Positions 34,010-44,441 are shown, counted from the first letter of the stretch. The stretch: 64,000 nucleotides of DNA from VXLM01 sp965242665 (GCA_965242665.1 OZ251484.1:62001-126000), one strand, 5' to 3'. Translations and numbers: made by a program. Notes: generated from the sequence alone by a model not told the origin.

Positions 34010-35599
34010 CTACGAATACGAGACCCAAAACTCGACGTTGTTCACGACGATGCACGGGCGTATCCGAGGGTCGCGCTCGACGAGGATGACCTTGATCTCG
34101 TGCATCCCCTTGGCGCATCGTTTCGGACGCAGGTCCCAGATGAGCCAGCTGTTCTCGTCCACATCCGACGGGCTGGTCGGGTCCTCGGCGCTGGCGTTGC
34201 GGACAGTCGGCGGGCCGAGAGCGGCACCGTCGAGCAAGACTTGCACCTGATCGACGGTCGGGGAGAAACGTTCGAGCTCGATGAGGAGTTGGACGTTTCC
34301 CCCATCGGCCTCGATGTCGTCGTATATGGGTACGTGGAAGAGCGGCCCGTCGTGTGTCAACGTTGGATAGAGTGCGGCGGGAACCTCGCCGTACAGCCGG
34401 TCGTCCCGCTCTGCATCCTCGCGGAGCGGGTTGTTGGCAATGCTCCTGTGAACGGCAGTGTATGCCTTGTCATTCCGCCTCAGAGTTTCCGGAGAGCCGA
34501 TCGTGGTCAGGGAATCTCGACGGGTGGTCGGCCCCGCGTGCCAATTGAAGGCGTACACACCGTCCGCGCCGCGCGCGAAGTGGCTCTGAGACATCGCAGC
34601 GAACCAGCGATTGCGCCACTCCGCATGAGGAATGAGACGGTTTGCAGCCTGCCTGCTGTCGAAATCGTACCCCGGATACACCGATATATTCGTGGATTCG
34701 ACGAGGGCAAGGAACTCCTCGGTCTCGAAGCAAGGGTCGGTTCCAGAGTTGCCGCCGCCAATGATGATGTCGCAGAGTCCTTCCTCGACCCATGTCTGGA
34801 TGTCGTATCCGACGTTTCTGCACGCTTCCATCGTTGCCGCTACCCGTACCGCCACCGGAAACGGCCTGCCTCGCTCATCGGCGATGCGGTCGGTCATCAT
34901 GCGGATCGCCCGCTGCAAGTCGGTCAAAGTATAGCGGAGGCGATATTCGTGCCTGCCCGGGAGGTGGAAGGCGTGGCGCTGCCAGTCTAACTCGACGCCG
35001 TCCCAATCCGCCAGACGGCATGCCTGTTCGATAAGATCGAGCTTGTGTTCCCGCACCTCCGGTATCGCCATATTCCAGGATGTCGCACACCAGTTTGGCG
35101 CATCGTTCCCCAAGCACCACTCGGGATGCTGTTTCCGCATGTCGGTCAGCCCCTGCGCGTCGGACTTCTGCATGGCCTCCAGACTGTCGATGCTCCAAAA
35201 GTGTTGATCGTTCATGCGGATCGACGTCCACACGTCTATGCCGAGCTCGCGGCCGCGCGAGACCATCGCGCCGTAGGGGTCTTCGCCGCGCTCCAACATC
35301 GCGCGGAGGTTCTCTGCATCCCGCATCGCCAGCACGCTACCATACGTGCGCCCAACGGTGTCCCCCACCACGGGGATGTTGTCGGACAGCCAGGTCGCCT
35401 CGTGAGTGCCCATGCACCAAAACAGGGCGTCTACCTGCGTGTCTACCAGAGGAGCGTATACTTTGTCCAAGAATTGCTCCAACGTCTGGGGGTAATCGGA
35501 GTAGTGATGCGGCGCGCCGTCCCAATTGTAGATGATTCGATAGGGTCGAACCGGTGGCCGGGTCCGATGGTTTGCTGCTGCGGAGACTGGGGAAGTCAT
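34010..35599 (-). CDS. Glycoside-hydrolase-like TIM-barrel protein A
   Basis: 529 residues without a signal peptide. Barrel-type strands and motifs include YRIIYNWDGAPHHYSDYP, GIDVWTSIRMND, ADWDGVELDWQRHAFHLPG, DIIIGGGNSG and GVYAFNWHAG, ending in a beta-sandwich domain from about residue 400. The acidic cluster in DGVELDW is where such barrels place catalytic or binding acids. The start ATG overlaps the stop of the upstream paralogue by four bases. Family and sugar specificity are not established; similarity to glycosyl-hydrolase-like bacterial families is inferred from the fold pattern. Confidence 0.6.
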   Translation of the reverse strand: MTSPVSAAANHRTRPPVRPYRIIYNWDGAPHHYSDYPQTLEQFLDKVYAPLVDTQVDALFWCMGTHEATWLSDNIPVVGDTVGRTYGSVLAMRDAENLRAMLERGEDPYGAMVSRGRELGIDVWTSIRMNDQHFWSIDSLEAMQKSDAQGLTDMRKQHPEWCLGNDAPNWCATSWNMAIPEVREHKLDLIEQACRLADWDGVELDWQRHAFHLPGRHEYRLRYTLTDLQRAIRMMTDRIADERGRPFPVAVRVAATMEACRNVGYDIQTWVEEGLCDIIIGGGNSGTDPCFETEEFLALVESTNISVYPGYDFDSRQAANRLIPHAEWRNRWFAAMSQSHFARGADGVYAFNWHAGPTTRRDSLTTIGSPETLRRNDKAYTAVHRSIANNPLREDAERDDRLYGEVPAALYPTLTHDGPLFHVPIYDDIEADGGNVQLLIELERFSPTVDQVQVLLDGAALGPPTVRNASAEDPTSPSDVDENSWLIWDLRPKRCAKGMHEIKVILVERDPRIRPCIVVNNVEFWVSYS

Positions 35600-37203
35600 G
35601 AGAAATATGCTCCTTGCGTATGGTATGTTACGTGCAGTTCGACGTTTTCCACGACGATGGGGGCACCGATACGAGGATCACGGCGGATGAGGACGACTTC
35701 GAGTTCGTGAACGCCACGTCCGGACTGATCATGGTCTAGCCGCCAGACCAACCAAGCATCTTCCGTTGCTTGCGCTGTCTCGCCTTGGCGTTCTCGCGCC
35801 GACCGATGCAGCGTCGGTTCGCCAAGCGGCTTTCCGTCGAACTTGACGGTGAGAACATCATCGGACGAGTAATGGTTCACGTTGACTTGAAGTTCGACGA
35901 TCCGCGCACAGGAGGAGGCGTCGGAGACGCGAATCTCGAAGGTCGGGCCGATGCCCGTTATCGTTGGGTACAGGCAAACGGGTGTCTCCCCGAGCAGCCG
36001 GTCGTCGCGCTCGGCGCCGTACCGCAACTCCTGCCTGCCGCGAATATGACGCTTGATTGGAGTGTACACCTTGTTTTCGCCCGCAAGAGTGCGCGGCGAT
36101 CCAAGGGTGGTTAGCAGCGGCCTCAGGGAGCGCGCGTAGTTATGCCAATTGAATGCGTGAACGCCCGTCGCGCCACGTTCGTAATAGGACATGGCAAGTC
36201 CGCGAAGCCATCCCTCGCGCCAACGAGATTGCTCGAGGAGATGTCCTCGTCCAAACTCGCCATGGCTGTCGAATCCCGGATAGAGCTTGACCGAGGTGCC
36301 GTCCATGAGTTTGACGTAGCGTTCCACTTCGACGCCGGGGTCGTTGCCCGAGTTGGCGTTCGTCGCGACGATGTCGCACAATCCGTCCTCGATCCACGTT
36401 TGGACGTCGTAGCCGATGCGCCGGTTGGTCTCTTCGCAGGCTCCGACGCGCACGATGATGTAGAACGGACGGCCCCGCTCCGCGGCTATCGCGTCCGCAA
36501 GTACGCGGATGGCGCGCTGGAGGTCGGTGAGCGCGTACCGAAGGCGGTACGCGTCGAACTCAGGGAGGTGGAAGGCGTGGCGCTGCCAATCGATCTCGAC
36601 GCCGTCCCAATCGGCCAGGCCGCACGCCTCCTCGATACGGAGCAGGATGTACTCTCGCACCTCAGGGACAGCCATATTCCACGAGGTTGCGGCCCAACGG
36701 GGGGCGTTGCCAATTCCGAGCGTCCACTCCGGGTGTTCCTTGCGGAACCGTGTGAGATGGGGACGGTCGGTCTTCGTCATTTCTTCCGGCGATAGGGGGT
36801 AGGCCTTTCGAGCCGCGTCGGACCAAAAGTGATTGTCGTTCATACGGATGGATGCGTACACATCCATGCCAAGCTCGCGCCCCCGACGCACGATGGCGCC
36901 GTACACATCCTCGCCCCGCTCGAACATCGCACGGAGGCTCTCTGTCCTTCGGAACTCCTTCATGGAGTCATAGGAGCGGTCATCGGATACAACATCCGAC
37001 TCCAGCCGATCGGATGGCCATCTCGCTTTCTCCGCGCCGACACACCACAAGAGCGCGCCGACCTGCGTGTCTTCGATTGGTCCGTATATCTTGTCCAGCA
37101 GGTCGTCAATGCGCTGCGGATACTCGGACGCGCCGTGCATCGTCCCGTCGTTATTGAACAGGATGCCGTAATCTGGGGGCTGCGGCCGGTTCTCGCGGTG
37201 CAT
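35596..37203 (-). CDS. Glycoside-hydrolase-like TIM-barrel protein B
   Basis: 535 residues from ATG 37203, chosen because it aligns with the start of protein A; no strong ribosome site is seen and in-frame ATGs further upstream are possible. It has the same motifs: YGILFNNDGTMHGASEYP, GMDVYASIRMND, ADWDGVEIDWQRHAFHLP, GVHAFNWHNYA and a C-terminal beta-sandwich. It is the first gene of a two-gene operon and a clear paralogue of A. It diverges from the transporter/sulfatase operon, suggesting shared control and a linked substrate. Confidence 0.6.
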   Translation of the reverse strand: MHRENRPQPPDYGILFNNDGTMHGASEYPQRIDDLLDKIYGPIEDTQVGALLWCVGAEKARWPSDRLESDVVSDDRSYDSMKEFRRTESLRAMFERGEDVYGAIVRRGRELGMDVYASIRMNDNHFWSDAARKAYPLSPEEMTKTDRPHLTRFRKEHPEWTLGIGNAPRWAATSWNMAVPEVREYILLRIEEACGLADWDGVEIDWQRHAFHLPEFDAYRLRYALTDLQRAIRVLADAIAAERGRPFYIIVRVGACEETNRRIGYDVQTWIEDGLCDIVATNANSGNDPGVEVERYVKLMDGTSVKLYPGFDSHGEFGRGHLLEQSRWREGWLRGLAMSYYERGATGVHAFNWHNYARSLRPLLTTLGSPRTLAGENKVYTPIKRHIRGRQELRYGAERDDRLLGETPVCLYPTITGIGPTFEIRVSDASSCARIVELQVNVNHYSSDDVLTVKFDGKPLGEPTLHRSARERQGETAQATEDAWLVWRLDHDQSGRGVHELEVVLIRRDPRIGAPIVVENVELHVTYHTQGAYFS

Positions 37204-37466
37204 GGCACTAGGATAGCAGATTTCGCCCATCCTCCCTACTCGAAGCCGTCTTTGAACAGCTACCAGATCAGCGGTGAATGGGTTCATTCACGTCTGTCCC
37301 CGTCCATCGACCATTGGGGTTCTCCGCCGCCTCGAAACGCAGGGCAGGCCTGCCGCGGAAACAAACGAATTCTCGAAACAGTCCAAGGAGGATTACTGCA
37401 GTGACGCAAACGTCCGAGGCGAGTATGGTATAGTTACCAGACTCCCCCTGAGCACAGAGGCCGAGA

Positions 37467-38642
37467 GTGGAACGATTTTCTCCCTGGACTAGCTTTGCGG
37501 AGCTTCCGCCGAACCGGCGGCGGCGCATCACTTTGATAACGGCGAGCGTCTTCATTGTCATCCTGCTTCTGTACTTCGCAAGGGCCGCTCTCTTCCCGTT
37601 CGTCATCGGCGGCATTCTGTCATACATTCTGCTGCCCGCGGTCAGGTGGCTGGAACAGGCCATACCTTGGCGCTGGCGGCGGAGGTTCCCTGTCGCCTCT
37701 CGGATCACCGCGATTTCTATCATCTATCTTGCAGTCATTGGCATCCTTGCAGGGATATTCGCTCTCATCCTGCCTCCCGCCCTTCAACAGGCATCCGAGC
37801 TACTGCAGAATCTGCCGGGCATATATTCCAATGCCAGACAGGCCGTCGAAGAATTCACCGCGGAGTTTTCGAAGGACATCCCCGACAGCATACAGTTGCA
37901 GATCGAAGGGATGTTCACACAATTCGGCGACATTCTGTTGAGCATGATCCAATCGGCGATCACTGGCTCGCTCAGCACCGTAGCCGACGTGATCAGATTC
38001 ATCATCGGCCTCGCGATCGTGCCCGTGCTCCTCTTCTACCTGCTCAAAGACGGAGAGCGGATCATCGGAGGGTTCTACGGGCTGTTTCCAAAGAACGTCC
38101 GCGTTCACTGCGTGCGAATCGGCGCAATGGTCAGCAGGTCGTTGGGGGCATATATCAGGGCCCAACTTACGCTCATGCTGTTCGTAGGGTTGTTCGTCTT
38201 CGTCGGTATGAGATTGCTCGGAATCGACTTTGCGGTGTTGTTGGGCTTGATTGCTGGCATTACCGAGTCGGTACCGATCGTTGGGCCTATCATCGGCGCA
38301 GTGCCGGGTATCATCATCACACTCGCGACGGCGCCAGACAAGATCGTTTGGGCGATTGCGGTATACCTCGGAACGCAGCTAGTGGAAAATTACCTCCTCG
38401 TGCCTCGCATACAAGGCAGAGCGGTCAATATGCACCCCATCGTCATCATGGCTCTCATCATCATAGCAAGCGAGACATTCGGGATAATCGGTATCTTGGC
38501 AGCCGTTCCGGTCGGAAGCGTCGCGCGCGACGTGTTCTGGTATCTGTATCGGATCTGGAGCGACGCAGACAAGCCCATCCCTCTGGAGCAAGCCGCAGAG
38601 AATCCGAGCGCGGTAGAATTGACGAAGGAACTCCCGCGATGA
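37467..38642 (+). CDS. AI-2E/PerM-family membrane transporter
   Basis: 391 residues from GTG 37467. About eight membrane segments in the family order: a first pair at 28-65, a long amphipathic middle (QASELLQNLPGIYSNARQAV) and the conserved late motifs GLIAGITESVPIVGPIIGAVPGI and YLGTQLVENYLLVPRIQG. Members export or exchange small solutes, and substrates vary. The TGA overlaps the first sulfatase start by four bases, so it belongs to the sulfatase operon and may move a substrate or product. Confidence 0.9.
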   Translation: MERFSPWTSFAELPPNRRRRITLITASVFIVILLLYFARAALFPFVIGGILSYILLPAVRWLEQAIPWRWRRRFPVASRITAISIIYLAVIGILAGIFALILPPALQQASELLQNLPGIYSNARQAVEEFTAEFSKDIPDSIQLQIEGMFTQFGDILLSMIQSAITGSLSTVADVIRFIIGLAIVPVLLFYLLKDGERIIGGFYGLFPKNVRVHCVRIGAMVSRSLGAYIRAQLTLMLFVGLFVFVGMRLLGIDFAVLLGLIAGITESVPIVGPIIGAVPGIIITLATAPDKIVWAIAVYLGTQLVENYLLVPRIQGRAVNMHPIVIMALIIIASETFGIIGILAAVPVGSVARDVFWYLYRIWSDADKPIPLEQAAENPSAVELTKELPR

Positions 38643-40135
38643 GCACGCGCAAGACGACACCGCCAAACGTTCTCCTAATCTGTGTGGACCACTGGTTCGG
38701 CGACCTCATTGGCGCCCTGGGACATCCGACGGTGCTGACGCCAACCCTCGACCACATGATCGGAAACGGCATTGCCTACACCAACGCCTACAGCGCCTCG
38801 CCCACTTGCATCCCCGCGCGTCGAGAGTTGATGACGGGCGCGTCTGCGCGGACGCACGGCGACCGCACCTTCAACGAGACTCTGCCAATGCCGAACTTGC
38901 CCACAATCGCCCAGACGTTCCGCGATAACGGTTACCAGGCATACGCCGTCGGAAAGCTGCACGTCTACCCGCAGCGTGACCGCATCGGCTTCGATGATGC
39001 ACTCTTGGTCGAAGAGGGACGCCACCAGTTTGGGATGACCAAAGACGATTACGAGCTGTTCCTCCAAGACGAGGGCTTCGCCGGCCAAGAGTACGGACAC
39101 GGAGCCTCGAACAACGATTACATGGTAAGCGCGTGGCACCTGCCCGAGTACCTGCATCAAACGAACTGGACAGTCCGAGAGATGTCGAAATTCATCGCGC
39201 GGCGGGATCCACGCAAACCAGGATTTTGGTATATGTCGTTCAGTCCGCCGCACCCGCCGCTGGCACCGTTGCCGTCCTACCTAGACATGTACCGATCCCT
39301 GGAAATCGACGAACCTTATTACGGTGATTGGTCCCAAAGCCCAGACGAGTGGCCATTCGCGTTGCGCGCGCGTCCGCACGGACGAGACACCTACTCGCCG
39401 TCCGCAGTGAAACGCGCGAGGCAGGGCTTCTATGCCATGGCGACCCATGTAGACCATCAATTGAGGCTGGTCATAGGATTGCTCAGAGAAGAGGGACTAC
39501 TCGACGCCACCGCCATACTGTTCACATCAGACCATGGCGACATGCTGGGAAATCACGGTCTGTTCGCCAAGGGCTTGATGTACGAGAGCTCCGCCAAGAT
39601 TCCGATGGTATTCATGCCCCCCGCAAACCGCACAGACCTCGAACGCAACTCCATCGACACCCGGCTCGCCGTGCAGGCGGACGTCTTCCCTACCCTTGCC
39701 GAGGTCTGCGGTATTCCAATACCCGACACGGTAGAGGGTCGGTCGCTGCTCGGCCAGGATCGACGCGGGTACATCTACGGAGAGCACGGGGAGGACGACC
39801 GTCCAACTCGCATGATCCGCGATACGAGGCACAAGCTGATCTACTACCCCGAGGGCAATCGGACACAGTTGTTCGACCTGCATGAAGACCCGCGCGAAAC
39901 CTGCGATCTATCGAACGACCCATCCTATTCGGATATCATGGCCCGCCTGACGAATACCTTGATCGAGAACATGTACGGCGGCGACACGGCATGGGTGGAG
40001 AACAACGCATTAGTCGGGACGCCGGAACCTCAGCCGCGCGCGCCGCATCCTGCGCCGAGCCGCGCGTTCGGCAATCAGCGGGGGTACCGATTCGGCCACG
40101 CCGGACCAGTCAGCAACCGGCCGACGCGCTTGTAG
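38639..40135 (+). CDS. Type I (FGly) sulfatase
   Basis: 498 residues from ATG 38639, overlapping the transporter stop. The sulfatase signature C57-I-P59-A-R61 (TCIPARRELMTG) is the site converted to formylglycine. Metal/sulfate-site features include VDHWFGD near the N-terminus, GKLHVYP and FTSDHGDMLGNHG. The usual C-terminal subdomain with YIYGEHGEDDRPTRMIRD is present. There is no signal peptide, so action is probably cytoplasmic on imported sulfated compounds, and a modifying enzyme must be encoded elsewhere. It is a close paralogue of the next gene. Confidence 0.92.
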   Translation: MSTRKTTPPNVLLICVDHWFGDLIGALGHPTVLTPTLDHMIGNGIAYTNAYSASPTCIPARRELMTGASARTHGDRTFNETLPMPNLPTIAQTFRDNGYQAYAVGKLHVYPQRDRIGFDDALLVEEGRHQFGMTKDDYELFLQDEGFAGQEYGHGASNNDYMVSAWHLPEYLHQTNWTVREMSKFIARRDPRKPGFWYMSFSPPHPPLAPLPSYLDMYRSLEIDEPYYGDWSQSPDEWPFALRARPHGRDTYSPSAVKRARQGFYAMATHVDHQLRLVIGLLREEGLLDATAILFTSDHGDMLGNHGLFAKGLMYESSAKIPMVFMPPANRTDLERNSIDTRLAVQADVFPTLAEVCGIPIPDTVEGRSLLGQDRRGYIYGEHGEDDRPTRMIRDTRHKLIYYPEGNRTQLFDLHEDPRETCDLSNDPSYSDIMARLTNTLIENMYGGDTAWVENNALVGTPEPQPRAPHPAPSRAFGNQRGYRFGHAGPVSNRPTRL

Positions 40136-40184
40136 CAGTATGACTTCCTCCTATAGTGGGAAGGACGCAATAGGGTGACCCGAA

Positions 40185-41651
40185 GTGCCAGACAAGCCAA
40201 ACGTACTGTTGATATCAACCGACCACTGGTTCGGGAGGCTCATCGGAGCCTTGGGACATCCGACCGTCCTAACGCCAACTCTCGACCAGTTGATAGCCAA
40301 CGGCGCGGCGTACACCAACGCATACACAGCCACCCCCTCGTGCATCCCCGCGCGGCGGGAGATGATGACCGGCGTCTCCGCGCGCACTCATGGGGACCGC
40401 GTATTCAACGAACGCTTGCCAATGCCAAATCTGCCGACGATGGCGCAGACGTTCAGAAACAACGGATACCAAGCATTCGCCGTCGGAAAGCTGCACGTCT
40501 ACCCGCAGCGCGACCGCATCGGCTTCGACGACGCCCAGATCAACGAAGAGGGGCGCCACCATCTGGGATTGACGAAAGACGACTACGAGCTGTTCCTCCA
40601 GGAGCAGGGCTACTCAGGGCAGGAAGCGACCCACGCGATGGGACACAACGACTACATCGCGCGTCCATGGCACCTACCCGAACACCTCCACCAGACCAAC
40701 TGGACCGTCCGGCAAATGTCGAGGTACATCGCAAGACGCGATCCCAGGAAGCCAGGGTTTTGGTACATGTCGTTTAGCGAGCCGCACCCTCCCATCGTTC
40801 CACCCGAACAGTTCATCGAGATATACCGGGATAGGGAAATCGACATGCCTTTCATCGGCGAATGGGCCAGAGATTGGACGAATCTGCCCAGCGGCTTGAA
40901 GGCGCGCAGATGGGGAGGCCGCAATCCCTACTCGCAGGAAGCGGTCCGCATCGCTCGTCAGGGTTTCTACGCCATGTGCACTCACGTAGACCACCAAATC
41001 CGCCTAGTGATCGGGATGCTTCGAGAAGAAGGTATCCTCGACAACACCGTCGTCCTATTCACATCGGACCATGGGGAGATGCTCGGCAACCACGGCCAGT
41101 GGGCAAAGGACCTGTTCTATGAAGACTCCGCGAAGATACCAATGGTCTTGATGCAGCCGGCCGGCCGTACCGACATCGGACGAGGCGTTCTGGACGATCG
41201 GCTCGTAGTGCAAGCGGATATCTTCCCGACTCTAGCAGAGATATGCGGGATTCCGATTCCAGACTCGGTCGAGGGACTTTCGATGATCGGCGAGCGAAGA
41301 CGCGATTACATCTACGGAGAGCATTGGGAACACGAGACGGCCTCACGGATGATCCGCGACCGTCGATACAAGCTGATCTACTATCCGCTCGGCAACTGTC
41401 TTCAGCTGTTCGATCTGGAAGACGACCCGAACGAGTTGCACGACCTAGCGAACGACGATTCGATGGCGCAAGTCCGCGAACAACTGACCAACCTGCTCAT
41501 CGCCAATCTGTATGGCAGCGACCGAGAATACCTGCAGGATGGAAAACTCGTTGGAAAACCGGACGACGAGTTCACGGCCACGGGCTACGACCGGAACTTT
41601 GGCGGCCAGCGCGGATGGCGATTCGGCACGAGTCGCTTTGCGGCCTATTGA
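40185..41651 (+). CDS. Type I (FGly) sulfatase, paralogue
   Basis: 488 residues from GTG 40185, preceded by AGGGTGA. FGly site C53-I-P55-A-R57. GKLHVYPQRDRIGFDDA and FTSDHGEMLGNHGQWAKD are shared with the sulfatase 49 bases upstream. The C-terminus diverges, so substrate position preference may differ. No signal peptide. Tandem duplication is plain from the matching motif order and spacing. Confidence 0.92.
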   Translation: MPDKPNVLLISTDHWFGRLIGALGHPTVLTPTLDQLIANGAAYTNAYTATPSCIPARREMMTGVSARTHGDRVFNERLPMPNLPTMAQTFRNNGYQAFAVGKLHVYPQRDRIGFDDAQINEEGRHHLGLTKDDYELFLQEQGYSGQEATHAMGHNDYIARPWHLPEHLHQTNWTVRQMSRYIARRDPRKPGFWYMSFSEPHPPIVPPEQFIEIYRDREIDMPFIGEWARDWTNLPSGLKARRWGGRNPYSQEAVRIARQGFYAMCTHVDHQIRLVIGMLREEGILDNTVVLFTSDHGEMLGNHGQWAKDLFYEDSAKIPMVLMQPAGRTDIGRGVLDDRLVVQADIFPTLAEICGIPIPDSVEGLSMIGERRRDYIYGEHWEHETASRMIRDRRYKLIYYPLGNCLQLFDLEDDPNELHDLANDDSMAQVREQLTNLLIANLYGSDREYLQDGKLVGKPDDEFTATGYDRNFGGQRGWRFGTSRFAAY

Positions 41652-41701
41652 CTGGTAGAATATAGAGGCGGTTGCATTCCTTTCCAAAGGAGAATGGAGA
41701 A

Positions 41702-43102
41702 ATGGATTCCATAGCGAACGACTATGACCTCTACGCACATCTGATGCGCCGCGCGGGGTTCGGCGCTCGACTCGAAGAACTCGACGTGCTCGCATCCCGT
41801 CCATACGAAGATGTGGTCGATGACCTCCTGCATCCAGAGAGATTTCCGGACGTGGAGATCGACGTCATCGAGCGCTTCTACAGCACCGGCAACGCGGGAT
41901 ATGGGCCAGTGTGGTGGTATCGAATGCTCAACTCGCAGCGCCAGCTGGAAGAGAAGATGACCCTCTTTTGGCACCACATCTTCGCTACTGGACAGTTCAA
42001 GTCTGCCCACAACCCGTCGTCGCAGGCGCAGATCGATATGTTCCGACGGCTGGGGATGACGAACATCCGAACCTTGCTCGTCGAACTATCGAAGGATCCC
42101 GCCATGATCTTTTGGCTAGACAACAACGAGAACCTCAAGGACGAACCCAACGAGAACTACGGACGGGAACTTCTCGAGCTCTTCTCGATGGGTGTCGGCA
42201 ACTACACGGAAGAAGACGTGAAGTCCGCCGCCTACGCCTTCACGGGCTGGACCATCCAGACGCCAATACCGGGCGCAGGCAGTCGATACGGCGGCTACCA
42301 TTCGAGGTTCGTCTTCGCAGAAGAGGAGCATGACTACTCCAAGAAGGAATTTCTTGGCGAGATGGGGGAGTGGGACGGAGAGGACATCGTGGACATCATC
42401 GTCAAGCAACCTGCCGCCGCAAGATTCATATCGAGGCACCTGTACAACTATTTCGTGGCAGACGAGCCCCCAGTATCGAGCTGGAACGAAACCCCGCCAA
42501 AAGACCCCCATGCCATCGACACCCTCGCGGACGCGTACCTAACCTCGAACGGAGACATCCGAACGATCCTCCGTGTCCTGTTCAATTCCTATTTCTTCAA
42601 AGAAGCGAGATACCTGCGGGTGAAGACGCCCACGGAGCTGGTAACCGCTGTCGTCAAGCTGACTGGCGAGTTTCAGGACATACAGATCGGCTTGCCGCGC
42701 ATATCAGGAGCAACAGGATCCATGGGACAGTCTCTCATGAATCCATTGACCGTAGAGGGGTGGCCATTCGGCGCAGGATGGATCGACGGCGGCACGCTGA
42801 ACGAGCGCGTCAACTTCGCAGTGGACGAGATCGACGACGCAGACAAGCCGGGCATCCGGACCGTGATCGACCGACTCGAAAAGATCGAGCGATCCCTGCC
42901 TCCAACCGAGTTCGTCGGTGAGTGCGTCCGGATGGTGCGGCCCGCGCCACTCAGCAAAGAAAGCATCCTCGGGCTGCTCCACTTCGCAGAACAAGGTGGA
43001 GACCTCGATCTTCACAACTCGTCCAAGCGAGAGATCAACGAGTTCCGCGTGCTGCGAATGCTCCAATTGATCGTATCGACGAGGGAGTACCAATTGAATT
43101 GA
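41702..43102 (+). CDS. DUF1800 family protein
   Basis: 466 residues from ATG 41702, after AAAGGAGAATGGAGAA. DUF1800 hallmarks are HLMRRAGFGAR at the start, KMTLFWHHIFATGQ, ENYGRELLELFSMGVGNYTEEDV and AAYAFTGWTI. Function is unknown. In many genomes DUF1800 is paired with DUF1501; here a beta-propeller gene follows instead. No signal peptide is visible in this start, unusual for the family. It sits 50 bases after the second sulfatase in the same operon direction. Confidence 0.9.
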   Translation: MDSIANDYDLYAHLMRRAGFGARLEELDVLASRPYEDVVDDLLHPERFPDVEIDVIERFYSTGNAGYGPVWWYRMLNSQRQLEEKMTLFWHHIFATGQFKSAHNPSSQAQIDMFRRLGMTNIRTLLVELSKDPAMIFWLDNNENLKDEPNENYGRELLELFSMGVGNYTEEDVKSAAYAFTGWTIQTPIPGAGSRYGGYHSRFVFAEEEHDYSKKEFLGEMGEWDGEDIVDIIVKQPAAARFISRHLYNYFVADEPPVSSWNETPPKDPHAIDTLADAYLTSNGDIRTILRVLFNSYFFKEARYLRVKTPTELVTAVVKLTGEFQDIQIGLPRISGATGSMGQSLMNPLTVEGWPFGAGWIDGGTLNERVNFAVDEIDDADKPGIRTVIDRLEKIERSLPPTEFVGECVRMVRPAPLSKESILGLLHFAEQGGDLDLHNSSKREINEFRVLRMLQLIVSTREYQLN

Positions 43103-43238
43103 CGACCCATCCGCCAAAAACCTGTCCACCCAAGGAAGCAGGCCTGCGAACGGGCGAAGTGGTACAGCTCTGGGGCTGCTCTACGCCGATCCAAGCGCAT
43201 CGAGCATAATGACGGAGTGAAGGAAAGGAGAACCGAAC

Positions 43239-44282
43239 ATGCGGCCATACGGACTTCTACGAGCCGGCTTTCCATACATCAAGACGATCGGCGAGTTCAT
43301 GCGGATGCACTTTCCCGTGGACGTCGCGCCTGCGCGCGACGGGCGGTTATATGTCATCGGCAAAGGGAGCATGTACACCAAGGGGAAGTCAGGTCCAATA
43401 CTCGTCACGAATCTGGACGACGACAACTTGGGCAGCTTCGGATGGAAATCCTACGAATACAGCGTCCCCGACGCATGCTTCATGTGGCCGATGGCTATCG
43501 AACTCGACGTCGGCCAAAGAGAACTCTACGTGTCGGACAGCGCATGCCACCGTATATCGGCCTTCACGACCGACGGAGAATACCTTGGAAGATGGGGCGA
43601 GTACGGAGGAGGCGAAGGGCAAATCGACCGACCAGCAGGTCTCGCCATCGACGGAGAAGACCACCTGTACGTGGTCGACTCGATGAACCATCGCGTTCAG
43701 AAGTTCACCAAAGACGGACGATTCATATCGAGCTTCGGAGAGTTCGGAGACTGCCCTGGCCAGTTCAACATGCCGTGGGGAATGACCATCGACGCCGAGG
43801 GGTCGATATACGTGGCGGACTGGCGCAACGACCGTATTCAGAAGTTCTCCCCGAATGGCGAGTTCATCTGGATGTTTGGGGCATCCGGCCGCGGAGACGG
43901 AGAGCTGTACCGCCCATCGGGGGTTGACGTGGACGCGGACGGCGATATATACGTGTGCGACTGGGGCAACAACCGCGTCCAGCTATTCGCTGCGGACGGA
44001 CATTTCGTTCAGAAATTCGTCGGAGACGCGACGCTGTCCAAAGCAAACCTAGAGAGGATGCTCACCCGCACCGCCAAACTCCGACGGATGCGAGAGACCG
44101 CCCCCTACGAGCCGGAAAAGTACTTCGCCCGCCCCCGCTCGGTGCGCGTCGACGAACACGGTCACATGTTCGTCCCTGACTACGAACACTACCGCATACA
44201 GATCTACAAGAAGGAGGCGTACCAAATGGACGCAACCGAGATGACGCCCCCCTTCCGAGTGCCGACTCTAAACTACATGTAG
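43239..44282 (+). CDS. NHL-repeat six-bladed beta-propeller protein
   Basis: 347 residues from ATG 43239 with GAAAGGAG upstream. At least five NHL repeats, for example RPAGLAIDGEDHLYVVDS..NHRVQKF, MPWGMTIDAEGSIYVADW..DRIQKF and RPSGVDVDADGDIYVCDW..NRVQLF, which would close a propeller. NHL propellers bind proteins or ligands, and some are lyases. No signal peptide. It ends the sulfatase/DUF1800 run and is followed by a hairpin. Confidence 0.88.
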   Translation: MRPYGLLRAGFPYIKTIGEFMRMHFPVDVAPARDGRLYVIGKGSMYTKGKSGPILVTNLDDDNLGSFGWKSYEYSVPDACFMWPMAIELDVGQRELYVSDSACHRISAFTTDGEYLGRWGEYGGGEGQIDRPAGLAIDGEDHLYVVDSMNHRVQKFTKDGRFISSFGEFGDCPGQFNMPWGMTIDAEGSIYVADWRNDRIQKFSPNGEFIWMFGASGRGDGELYRPSGVDVDADGDIYVCDWGNNRVQLFAADGHFVQKFVGDATLSKANLERMLTRTAKLRRMRETAPYEPEKYFARPRSVRVDEHGHMFVPDYEHYRIQIYKKEAYQMDATEMTPPFRVPTLNYM

Positions 44283-44324
44283 GCGGGCGCCAACCAACCG
44301 AACGCGGAAAAACACCCACTGCCG

Positions 44325-44362
44325 CCCCAGACCGTTCCCTTGTGATAGGGGAACGACTGGGG
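44325..44362 (+). terminator. Hairpin after the beta-propeller gene
   Basis: CCCCAG..CGTTCCC (44325-44339) faces GGGAACGACTGGGG (44349-44362) with one mismatch and one bulge. It is 43 bases after the stop and lacks a T-run. Confidence 0.5.
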
Positions 44363-44441
44363 GTGACGCTCTCTCCACCCAAACCGCACTCGGATCATTG
44401 CGTCACAATACCCGCCTCGGGAACTTCCAAAAGATTGCGGG

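Noticed and set aside
37646..38638. In-frame upstream extension of the first sulfatase
   Set aside because: It would overlap the AI-2E-type gene entirely and encodes no recognisable sequence; the ATG at 38639 with an ATGA overlap is the natural start.
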